NCBI GenBank assembly: GCA_002837195.1
Contig: KZ478063.1
Location: forward strand, 128,584-192,583
Origin: Enterobacterales bacterium CwR94
GTDB lineage: Bacteria > Pseudomonadota > Gammaproteobacteria > Enterobacterales > Enterobacteriaceae
DNA: 64,000 nt
Direction: 5' to 3'
The stretch's first letter is position 1. Every line of letters starts with the position of its first letter. Shown in pieces: positions 56,082-64,000 of this stretch. Position numbers and translations under genes: made by a program. Under the pieces are notes generated by a model, which saw nothing but the letters and a program-made list of their open reading frames with translations, was not told the DNA's origin and searched no databases.

Positions 56082-56593
56082 TGAAAAGACCTCTCTGTTC
56101 GACCGGATTGCGCTGGCTGTGGCTGGTTGTGGTGGTACTCGCCATTGACCTCGGCAGCAAAGCATGGGTATTGAGCAGCTTCCAGTTGGGCGAATCTCGC
56201 CCACTGATGCCGTTCTTTAATCTGTTCTATGCACGTAACTATGGCGCGGCGTTCAGCTTCCTTGCCGATAAAGGCGGTTGGCAGCGCTGGTTCTTTGCCG
56301 GTATTGCGATAGCGATCGTGGTCACCTTATTGGTGATGATGTATCGTGCCGCCGCCACGCAAAAACTGAATAACATCGCTTACGCGCTGATCATTGGCGG
56401 TGCGTTAGGCAACCTGTTTGATCGCTTTTGGCACGGTTTTGTTGTCGACTTTCTGGATTTCTATGTCGGTAACTGGCATTACCCGACCTTTAATATGGCC
56501 GATACGGCGATATGTATTGGTGCGGCGCTGATCGTGCTGGAGGGGTTTTTTACCCCGGCCAAAAAGCAGGTGGATAAAAAAGGTCACTCATGA
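56081..56593 (+). CDS. lspA: Lipoprotein signal peptidase LspA
   Basis: LspA cleaves prolipoprotein signal peptides after diacylglyceryl transfer in the inner membrane. The 170 residues form four helices. The aspartic-protease elements are clear: [27 protein letters not shown] and VVDFLDFY...FNMADTAI with both catalytic aspartates. It overlaps ileS by one base and fkpB by four. Confidence 0.96.
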   Translation: MKRPLCSTGLRWLWLVVVVLAIDLGSKAWVLSSFQLGESRPLMPFFNLFYARNYGAAFSFLADKGGWQRWFFAGIAIAIVVTLLVMMYRAAATQKLNNIAYALIIGGALGNLFDRFWHGFVVDFLDFYVGNWHYPTFNMADTAICIGAALIVLEGFFTPAKKQVDKKGHS

Positions 56594-57060
56594 GTAAGGC
56601 TGTAGGACAGAGCAGTGCTGTACTGGTACATTTCACGCTGAAGCTGGAAGATGGTTCCACGGCAGAGTCGACGCGCAGCAACGGCAAACCCGCGCTGTTC
56701 CGTTTGGGTGATGGTTCGTTGTCCGAAGCACTGGAAGCCGAATTGTTGGGGTTACAGGAAGGCGAGAAACGCGTGTTCTCGCTGGATCCTGAAGCGGCTT
56801 ACGGCATTCCCAGTCCGGATATGATTCAATATTTCTCGCGCCGCGATTTTATGGCGTCGGGAGAGCCTGAATTGGGAACCATTATGCTGTTTACCGCGAT
56901 GGATGGCAGTGAAATGCCTGGCGTCATCCGCGAGATCAATGGCGATTCGATCACCGTTGATTTCAACCACCCGTTGGCCGGACACACCGTGCATTTCGAC
57001 GTTGAAGTGTTGGAAATCGATCCACAACTGGAGACCGAAAATGCGCATTCTGCTGGCTAA
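56590..57060 (+). CDS. fkpB: FKBP-type peptidyl-prolyl isomerase FkpB
   Basis: FkpB (SlpA-like) is a cytosolic FKBP with a chaperone flap domain. The 156 residues include [32 protein letters not shown] and [10 protein letters not shown], and [23 protein letters not shown], given here by its core residues. It overlaps lspA by four bases (ATGA), and its last 20 bases overlap ispH. Confidence 0.95.
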   Translation: MSKAVGQSSAVLVHFTLKLEDGSTAESTRSNGKPALFRLGDGSLSEALEAELLGLQEGEKRVFSLDPEAAYGIPSPDMIQYFSRRDFMASGEPELGTIMLFTAMDGSEMPGVIREINGDSITVDFNHPLAGHTVHFDVEVLEIDPQLETENAHSAG

Positions 57061-57994
57061 TCCTCGTGGCTTCTGTGCCGGTGTTGATCGTGCGATCAGC
57101 ATTGTGGAGCGCGCGCTGGAAATGTACGGCGCGCCGATTTACGTGCGCCATGAAGTGGTACATAACCGTTATGTGGTCAACAGCCTGCGTGAACGCGGTG
57201 CGATTTTTATTGAAGAGATCAGCGAAGTGCCCGATGGCGCGATCCTGATTTTTTCCGCACACGGCGTTTCTCAGGCGGTCCGCGCCGAAGCAAAAGCCCG
57301 TGAATTAACCATGCTGTTTGATGCGACCTGTCCGCTGGTGACTAAAGTGCATATGGAAGTGGCGCGCGCCAGTCGTAAAGGCACCGAAGCGGTGTTGATT
57401 GGTCATGCGGGGCACCCGGAAGTGGAAGGCACCATGGGGCAGTACAGCAATCCGCAAGGCGGCATGTACCTGGTAGAATCACCGGAAGACGTGTTTAAAC
57501 TGCAGGTTAAAAATGAAGATAACCTGTGCTTTATGACGCAAACCACGCTGTCGGTGGATGATACCTCTGATGTTATCGATGCGCTGCGTGAACGTTTTCC
57601 AAAGATCGTCGGGCCGCGCAAAGATGATATTTGCTACGCCACGACCAACCGCCAGGAAGCGGTGCGCAGCCTGTCCAGTGAAGCGGATGTTGTTCTGGTG
57701 GTGGGGTCGAAAAACTCGTCGAACTCCAATCGCCTGGCTGAACTTGCTCAGCGTGCTGGAAAACGCGCGCAACTGATCGATTCCGCCGATGATATCCAGG
57801 AAAGCTGGTTAACTGACATTCGTTGTGTCGGTGTGACGGCTGGCGCTTCTGCACCGGATATTCTGGTACAAGAGGTGATTCAACGTTTACGTGATCTTGG
57901 CGGTGAGCCTGCGGAAGAGCTGAGCGGCCGTGAAGAAAATATCGTCTTTGAAGTCCCCAAAGAGCTGCGTGTTGATATTAAGCAAGTCGTTTAA
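57041..57994 (+). CDS. ispH: 4-hydroxy-3-methylbut-2-enyl diphosphate reductase IspH
   Basis: IspH is an iron-sulfur enzyme that performs the last step of the MEP isoprenoid pathway. The 317 residues begin [15 protein letters not shown]. The cluster cysteines are in [16 protein letters not shown] and VTAGASAPD-adjacent positions. The E. coli protein has 316 residues; one extra residue is seen before FDATCP (LTMLFDATC). The start is ATG 57041, inside fkpB; the longer open frame from 56903 is an overlap artefact. A hairpin terminator ends the cluster. Confidence 0.96.
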   Translation: MRILLANPRGFCAGVDRAISIVERALEMYGAPIYVRHEVVHNRYVVNSLRERGAIFIEEISEVPDGAILIFSAHGVSQAVRAEAKARELTMLFDATCPLVTKVHMEVARASRKGTEAVLIGHAGHPEVEGTMGQYSNPQGGMYLVESPEDVFKLQVKNEDNLCFMTQTTLSVDDTSDVIDALRERFPKIVGPRKDDICYATTNRQEAVRSLSSEADVVLVVGSKNSSNSNRLAELAQRAGKRAQLIDSADDIQESWLTDIRCVGVTAGASAPDILVQEVIQRLRDLGGEPAEELSGREENIVFEVPKELRVDIKQVV

Positions 57995-58000
57995 TCCCTG

Positions 58001-58027
58001 CGGGCGGAGACCTTCCGCCCGACGTTT
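58001..58027 (+). terminator. Terminator of the ribF-ispH cluster
   Basis: Eight-base stem CGGGCGGA/TCCGCCCG with loop GACCT, then ACGTTTTG. Confidence 0.8.
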
Positions 58028-58242
58028 TGTCTCTCCTCGTTCCCGCCCCATTGTGACTCAGCCCTGTCTTTGACTGACACGCTTTCCTCTTTAGCACCCG
58101 ATCCGTTTCAATGTGACCAATTGCTTTTACTGATAATTTTTTGCCGCTGGCTTAAAATTCTTATTATGACGATTTTTACTGGCGCAGGAATAACCGGCTG
58201 GTTAACCTGAAAACGCTTTGCATGCACACATTATAGGAATGA

Positions 58243-59064
<822 letters not shown>

Positions 59065-59119
59065 AATGTTGTGAACCATCGTGATGTGGTTATTTCAATC
59101 GGTAATTTATTGATTGGGT

Positions 59120-59148
59120 GGGCAATAATCTTATTGCCCTTTTATTTT
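59120..59148 (+). terminator. dapB terminator
   Basis: GGGCAATAA/TTATTGCCC stem followed by TTTTATTTT, about 55 bases after the stop. Confidence 0.8.
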
Positions 59149-59237
59149 ATTGGTTATGATTGTTTTTTTAAGTGAGCTTTGTATTTTGTGATGTTCTGTT
59201 GTTTTTTTTATCCTTAAAACAGTCAATATTTGCCTTT

Positions 59238-59253
59238 TTGACCATTTGGTCTA
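59238..59253. promoter_or_regulatory. RutR-like operator
   Basis: TTGACCATTTGGTCTA matches the RutR palindrome TTGACCANNTGGTCAA with one mismatch. RutR binding to carAB is known in E. coli. Confidence 0.72.
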
Positions 59254-59294
59254 CTTTATTGCGCTTTGTCACCTCAGCTTTACACAAACTCCTC

Positions 59295-59310
59295 GCCGCA
59301 AGCGTTTAAT
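59295..59310. promoter_or_regulatory. Weak PurR-like box
   Basis: GCCGCAAGCGTTTAAT partly matches the PurR consensus ACGCAAACGTTTTCNT around the CGTTT core. PurR control of carAB is known, but the match is imperfect. Confidence 0.35.
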
Positions 59311-59487
59311 TCCCCTTGTTAACCTCTCTTTTCAGGTCAAATGCTCTGATTTTTACCTCAGTTTGTTAAAATGGACATAAAAATCACCCACCAGGGTAGA
59401 CAAGTCAAAGCGTGATCATTAGAATGCGCCCAATTTGCCAAAAATCGACCTTATAAGCGGTTTTTGCCTTGCCTGAGGGTGTTATTC

Positions 59488-59523
59488 TGAATTAATATGC
59501 AAATATTGTGACTGTTTATTCCC
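59488..59523 (+). promoter_or_regulatory. ARG boxes at the carA promoter
   Basis: TGAATTAATATGCAAATA (59488-59505) is a strong ArgR half-pair. A second, weaker copy GTGACTGTTTATTCCCT follows at a few bases' distance. The pair and its position just before the carA ribosome site match E. coli. Confidence 0.82.
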
Positions 59524-59534
59524 TGGAGGATGTT

Positions 59535-60683
59535 TTGATTAAGTCAGCGCTCTTGGTTCTGGAAGACGGAACCCAATTCCACGGTCGGGCCATCGGGGCA
59601 GAGGGATCGGCAGTGGGGGAGGTCGTTTTCAATACGTCAATGACCGGTTATCAAGAAATCCTTACTGATCCCTCCTATTCTCGCCAGATCGTTACTCTCA
59701 CTTATCCCCATATCGGCAATGTCGGCACCAACGCCGCTGATGAAGAATCCTCTCAAGTTCATGCGCAAGGCCTCGTCATTCGTGACCTGCCACTGATTGC
59801 CAGCAACTACCGTAACGAAGAAGATCTCTCCAGCTACCTCAAGCGCCACAACATTGTCGCCATCGCCGATATCGATACCCGCAAATTAACCCGTCTGCTG
59901 CGTGAAAAAGGCGCACAGAATGGCTGCATTATTGCGGGCGACAATCTCGATGCCGCGCTGGCACAACAGAAAGCGCAGGCGTTCCCGGGATTGAAAGGCA
60001 TGGATCTGGCAAAAGAAGTCACCACCCAGAGCGCCTATAGCTGGACGCAAGGCAGTTGGACGCTGGAAGGCGACTTGCCCGCGCAACAAGCCGAGAGCGC
60101 GCTGCCTTATCATGTGGTGGCCTATGACTACGGCGTCAAACGTAACATTCTGCGCATGTTGGTGGATCGCGGTTGCCGCCTGACGGTGGTACCGGCAAAA
60201 ACGTCGGCGGATGACGTACTGAAGATGAATCCAGATGGCATCTTCCTTTCTAATGGCCCGGGTGATCCGGAGCCGTGTGACTACGCGATCAGCGCTATTC
60301 AGCAATTTCTGACCACGGACATTCCTGTGTTCGGTATCTGCCTCGGCCACCAATTGCTGGCGCTGGCCAGCGGTGCGAAAACCGTCAAGATGAAGCTGGG
60401 CCATCACGGTGGTAACCATCCGGTGAAAGATTTGGACAACAACACCGTGATGATCACCGCGCAAAACCACGGTTTTGCGGTAGATGAAAGCAATCTGCCC
60501 GCCAACCTGCGCGTGACGCACAAATCCCTGTTTGACCACACGGTGCAAGGGATTCATCGCACCGATAAAGCGGCATTCAGCTTTCAGGGACACCCGGAAG
60601 CCAGCCCAGGCCCGCACGATGCGGCGCCACTGTTCGATCACTTTATCGAACTGATTGAAGCACACCGTTCTCAGGCTAAGTAA
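59535..60683 (+). CDS. carA: Carbamoyl-phosphate synthase small subunit CarA
   Basis: CarA is the glutamine amidotransferase subunit supplying ammonia to CarB for arginine and pyrimidine synthesis. The 382 residues equal E. coli CarA. The class I glutaminase triad is visible in [15 protein letters not shown] (cysteine) and [10 protein letters not shown] (histidine, glutamate). The start is TTG 59535 ([14 protein letters not shown] follows), with TGGAGG five bases upstream; E. coli carA uses the same rare codon. An in-frame start at 59508 lies inside the ARG boxes. carB follows after 14 bases. Confidence 0.97.
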   Translation: MIKSALLVLEDGTQFHGRAIGAEGSAVGEVVFNTSMTGYQEILTDPSYSRQIVTLTYPHIGNVGTNAADEESSQVHAQGLVIRDLPLIASNYRNEEDLSSYLKRHNIVAIADIDTRKLTRLLREKGAQNGCIIAGDNLDAALAQQKAQAFPGLKGMDLAKEVTTQSAYSWTQGSWTLEGDLPAQQAESALPYHVVAYDYGVKRNILRMLVDRGCRLTVVPAKTSADDVLKMNPDGIFLSNGPGDPEPCDYAISAIQQFLTTDIPVFGICLGHQLLALASGAKTVKMKLGHHGGNHPVKDLDNNTVMITAQNHGFAVDESNLPANLRVTHKSLFDHTVQGIHRTDKAAFSFQGHPEASPGPHDAAPLFDHFIELIEAHRSQAK

Positions 60684-60697
60684 TCAGGAGCGCTAAA

Positions 60698-63600
60698 ATG
60701 CCAAAACGTACCGACATAAAATCCATCCTGATCCTTGGCGCTGGCCCAATCGTTATCGGCCAGGCATGTGAATTCGACTACTCTGGCGCACAGGCATGTA
60801 AAGCCCTGCGCGAAGAGGGTTACCGCGTTATCCTGGTGAACTCGAACCCCGCCACCATCATGACCGATCCAGAAATGGCCGATGCGACCTATATCGAGCC
60901 AATTCACTGGGAAGTGGTGCGCAAGATTATTGAAAAAGAGCGCCCGGATGCGGTTCTGCCAACCATGGGCGGCCAGACTGCGCTGAACTGCGCATTAGAG
61001 CTGGAGCGTCAGGGCGTGCTGGCGGAATTTGGCGTCACCATGATTGGCGCCACTGCGGATGCCATTGATAAAGCCGAAGACCGTCAGCGTTTCGACAAAG
61101 CCATGAAGAGCATCGATTTGGGCACCGCCCGTTCTGGTATCGCACACAGCATGGAAGAAGCGCTGGCGGTTGCCGCTGACGTTGGCTTCCCGTGCATTAT
61201 CCGTCCTTCCTTTACGATGGGCGGCACCGGTGGCGGTATTGCTTATAACCGCGAAGAGTTTGAAGAGATTTGTGAGCGCGGCCTGGATCTCTCTCCGACC
61301 AACGAGCTACTGATTGATGAGTCGCTGATTGGCTGGAAAGAGTACGAGATGGAAGTGGTGCGCGATAAGAACGACAATTGCATCATTGTCTGCTCGATTG
61401 AAAACTTTGATGCGATGGGTATCCACACCGGTGACTCTATCACCGTGGCCCCGGCGCAAACGCTGACCGATAAAGAGTACCAAATCATGCGTAACGCCTC
61501 GTTGGCGGTGCTGCGTGAAATTGGTGTCGAAACCGGCGGCTCTAACGTGCAGTTTGCGGTGGACCCCAAAACTGGCCGCCTGATTGTTATCGAAATGAAC
61601 CCACGCGTGTCGCGCTCTTCGGCGTTGGCCTCCAAAGCGACCGGCTTCCCGATTGCCAAAGTGGCTGCTAAGTTGGCGGTCGGCTACACCCTGGATGAGT
61701 TGATGAATGACATCACCGGTGGCCGTACTCCGGCCTCCTTTGAGCCTTCTATCGACTATGTGGTCACCAAAATCCCTCGCTTTAACTTCGAGAAATTTGC
61801 CGGTGCCAATGACCGTCTGACCACGCAGATGAAGTCAGTCGGTGAAGTCATGGCGATTGGCCGCACATTACAAGAGTCACTGCAGAAAGCGCTGCGCGGT
61901 CTGGAAGTTGGCGCGCACGGCTTCGATCCGAAAGTGGATTTGGATGATGCTGACGCGTTAACCCGCATCCGCCGCGAGCTGAAAGATGCCGGTGCCGAGC
62001 GTATCTGGTACATCGCGGATGCATTCCGTGCCGGGATGTCTGTCGATGGCGTATTTAATCTGACGAACATTGACCGCTGGTTCCTGGTGCAAATCGAAGA
62101 GCTGGTGCGTCTGGAAGAGCAGGTCGCACGAGACGGCGCGAAAGGTTTGACGGCAGAATTCTTGCGTACGCTGAAGCGCAAAGGCTTTGCTGACCACCGC
62201 CTGGCGGCATTGGCTGGTATTGCCGAGAGCGAAATTCGTAAACTGCGTCAGCAATTTAATCTGCACCCCGTGTACAAGCGCGTAGATACCTGCGCGGCGG
62301 AGTTTTCTACCGATACTGCGTACATGTACTCCACCTATGAAGAAGAGTGTGAGTCGAATCCGAACCAGGATCGCGACAAAATCATGGTTCTCGGTGGCGG
62401 GCCAAACCGTATCGGCCAGGGTATCGAGTTCGATTACTGCTGCGTGCATGCCGCACTGGCACTGCGTGAAGATGGTTACGAGACTATTATGGTCAACTGT
62501 AACCCGGAAACCGTCTCTACGGACTACGACACCTCTGACCGTTTGTACTTTGAGCCGGTTACGCTGGAAGATGTGCTGGAAATCGTACGCATTGAGCAAC
62601 CTAAAGGGGTGATTGTGCAGTATGGCGGTCAGACGCCGTTAAAACTGGCGCGTGCCCTTGAAGCGGCCGGTGTGCCGGTAATTGGTACCAGCCCGGATGC
62701 CATTGACCGCGCTGAAGACCGCGAACGTTTCCAGCAGGCGGTTGATCGTCTGGGGCTGAAACAGCCTGCCAACGCCACGGTCACCACCATGGAACAGGCC
62801 GTAGAAAAAGCCACGTCGATTGGCTATCCGCTGGTGGTGCGTCCTTCCTATGTTCTGGGTGGCCGCGCGATGGAAATCGTCTACGACGAAGTGGATTTGA
62901 AGCGTTACTTCCAGACGGCGGTTTCGGTTTCAAACGATGCGCCAGTGCTGCTTGACCGTTTCCTTGACGATGCTGTGGAAGTGGATATTGATGCCATCTG
63001 CGATGGCGAGCGTGTGCTTATCGGCGGCATTATGGAGCACATTGAGCAGGCTGGCGTGCACTCCGGTGACTCAGCATGTTCATTGCCTGCCTACACGCTC
63101 AGCCAGGACATCCAGAATGTGATGCGCCAGCAAGTTGAAAAACTGGCGTTTGAACTCTGCGTGCGGGGTCTGATGAACGTGCAGTTTGCGGTCAAGGACA
63201 ACGAAGTGTACCTGATTGAGGTGAACCCACGTGCCGCACGTACCGTGCCGTTTGTCTCTAAAGCCACCGGCGTGCCATTGGCGAAAGTGGCAGCACGCGT
63301 GATGGCTGGCCGTACGCTGACGCAGCAGGGTGTCACCAAAGAGGTGATTCCACCGTACTACTCGGTGAAAGAAGTGGTGCTGCCGTTTAACAAGTTCCAG
63401 GGTGTTGACCCGATTCTGGGGCCAGAAATGCGCTCCACCGGTGAAGTCATGGGCGTGGGCCGCACTTTTGCAGAAGCCTTCTCTAAAGCCATGCTGGGTG
63501 CTAATGCCATCATGAAGAAGCAGGGGCGTGCGCTGCTGTCAGTCCGTGAAGGCGATAAGAAACGCATTGTGGATCTGGCTACCAAGCTGCAAAAAATGGG

Positions 63601-63922
63601 CTTTGAGCTGGATGCGACTCACGGTACCGCTGTCGTGCTGGGTGAAGCGGGCATTAATCCGCGTCTGGTGAACAAGGTACATGAAGGTCGTCCTCACATT
63701 CAGGATCGCCTGAAAAACGGGGAATACAGCTATATCGTGAACACCACCGAAGGCCGTCAGGCCATTGAGGATTCACGCATTATTCGCCGCAGCGCACTGC
63801 AATACAAAGTGCATTATGACACCACCTTGAACGGCGGCTTCGCCACCGTGAACTCCCTGACCGCGGACCCGCGTGAGCAGGTGATTTCCGTGCAAGAGAT
63901 GCATAAGCTGATTAACGGTTAA
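60698..63922 (+). CDS. carB: Carbamoyl-phosphate synthase large subunit CarB
   Basis: CarB makes carbamoyl phosphate from bicarbonate, ammonia and two ATP. The 1074 residues consist of two homologous ATP-grasp halves, each with [36 protein letters not shown] and a matching nucleotide loop. A C-terminal allosteric domain binds UMP and ornithine. Length is within one residue of the E. coli protein. The gene is complete and is followed by two hairpins. Confidence 0.98.
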   Translation: MPKRTDIKSILILGAGPIVIGQACEFDYSGAQACKALREEGYRVILVNSNPATIMTDPEMADATYIEPIHWEVVRKIIEKERPDAVLPTMGGQTALNCALELERQGVLAEFGVTMIGATADAIDKAEDRQRFDKAMKSIDLGTARSGIAHSMEEALAVAADVGFPCIIRPSFTMGGTGGGIAYNREEFEEICERGLDLSPTNELLIDESLIGWKEYEMEVVRDKNDNCIIVCSIENFDAMGIHTGDSITVAPAQTLTDKEYQIMRNASLAVLREIGVETGGSNVQFAVDPKTGRLIVIEMNPRVSRSSALASKATGFPIAKVAAKLAVGYTLDELMNDITGGRTPASFEPSIDYVVTKIPRFNFEKFAGANDRLTTQMKSVGEVMAIGRTLQESLQKALRGLEVGAHGFDPKVDLDDADALTRIRRELKDAGAERIWYIADAFRAGMSVDGVFNLTNIDRWFLVQIEELVRLEEQVARDGAKGLTAEFLRTLKRKGFADHRLAALAGIAESEIRKLRQQFNLHPVYKRVDTCAAEFSTDTAYMYSTYEEECESNPNQDRDKIMVLGGGPNRIGQGIEFDYCCVHAALALREDGYETIMVNCNPETVSTDYDTSDRLYFEPVTLEDVLEIVRIEQPKGVIVQYGGQTPLKLARALEAAGVPVIGTSPDAIDRAEDRERFQQAVDRLGLKQPANATVTTMEQAVEKATSIGYPLVVRPSYVLGGRAMEIVYDEVDLKRYFQTAVSVSNDAPVLLDRFLDDAVEVDIDAICDGERVLIGGIMEHIEQAGVHSGDSACSLPAYTLSQDIQNVMRQQVEKLAFELCVRGLMNVQFAVKDNEVYLIEVNPRAARTVPFVSKATGVPLAKVAARVMAGRTLTQQGVTKEVIPPYYSVKEVVLPFNKFQGVDPILGPEMRSTGEVMGVGRTFAEAFSKAMLGANAIMKKQGRALLSVREGDKKRIVDLATKLQKMGFELDATHGTAVVLGEAGINPRLVNKVHEGRPHIQDRLKNGEYSYIVNTTEGRQAIEDSRIIRRSALQYKVHYDTTLNGGFATVNSLTADPREQVISVQEMHKLING

Positions 63923-63934
63923 TCATGGCGGTAA

Positions 63935-63992
63935 GCCTGCCGAATGGCAGGCAAATAAAAAACCACTCCCCGTCAGGGTGAGTGGTTTTTTT
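63935..63992 (+). terminator. Tandem hairpins ending carAB
   Basis: GCCTGCC/GGCAGGC (63935-63952) is followed by AACCACTC/GAGTGGTT (63961-63987), which runs into a TTTTT tract; the second is the likely terminator. Confidence 0.88.
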
Positions 63993-64000
63993 ATGGCATT

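Larger units (their letters stand above)
59149..59534 (+). promoter_or_regulatory. carAB control region
   Basis: No gene is seen from the dapB terminator to carA. The stretch collects regulatory sites known for E. coli carAB: a RutR-like palindrome (59238), a weak PurR-like box (59295) and two ARG boxes at the downstream promoter (59488). A TTATAAGC sequence at 59451-59458 followed by a five-T run could belong to the pyrimidine-controlled upstream promoter, but its -35 is unclear. Confidence 0.7.

Noticed and set aside
59886-60665. A 259-codon open frame antisense to carA
   Set aside because: It mirrors the strong codon bias of carA, has arginine- and histidine-rich nonsense composition and no start signal.

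Overview
The window is a contiguous stretch of an Enterobacterales chromosome. The backbone serB-radA-nadR-ettA-slt-trpR-yjjX-gpmB-rob-creA-arcA-lasT-thrLABC-yaaA-talB-mog-satP-dnaKJ-nhaAR-rpsT-ribF-ileS-lspA-fkpB-ispH-dapB-carAB follows the Escherichia coli order across the thr map origin. Recalled E. coli proteins align closely but not identically. Several E. coli neighbours are missing (creBCD, yaaJ, the genes around rihC) and other genes stand in the gaps. This points to a non-Escherichia member such as Pantoea, Erwinia or a relative. That assignment is inference; no 16S gene or other decisive marker is present.

Layout. 1-7.2 kb: serB (5' end cut by the window edge), radA and nadR, then a divergent medium-chain dehydrogenase/LysR pair, then ettA on the minus strand. 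7.3-22.2 kb is the main accessory block: a DeoR-like repressor and an FGGY pentulose kinase; a HicAB toxin-antitoxin pair; and a minus-strand eight-gene urea operon, read in the order atzF, uca, gntR, urtA, urtB, urtC, urtD, urtE. The operon imports urea by the Urt ABC transporter. It degrades urea by biotin-dependent urea carboxylase and allophanate hydrolase, with no nickel urease. 22.4-29.5 kb: slt, trpR, yjjX, gpmB, rob, creA, arcA and lasT. 29.7-34.6 kb: the threonine operon with its leader peptide and attenuator. 34.6-43.1 kb: yaaA, a large inverse autotransporter (intimin/invasin-type adhesin), talB, mog, an MHS-type MFS transporter and satP. 43.2-51.7 kb: dnaK-dnaJ behind two sigma-32 promoters, an unrecognised polytopic membrane protein, nhaA-nhaR and an unusual membrane flavoprotein. 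51.7-64 kb: rpsT, the ribF-ileS-lspA-fkpB-ispH cluster, dapB, and carAB with its conserved control region.

Control elements readable in the sequence include the thr attenuator and antiterminator, the trpR operator, an FNR box before arcA, ARG boxes and a RutR-like palindrome before carA, a tandem candidate GntR operator at the start of the urea operon, and many bidirectional terminators between convergent genes. I saw no tRNA or rRNA gene, CRISPR array, insertion sequence, integrase or prophage. The least ordinary items are the HicAB pair, whose antitoxin overlaps the end of the urea operon and whose toxin start is framed by a perfect inverted repeat; the orphan membrane flavoprotein at 50.3 kb; and the uncharacterised membrane protein at 46.8 kb. 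I did not find a clearly new multi-gene system.
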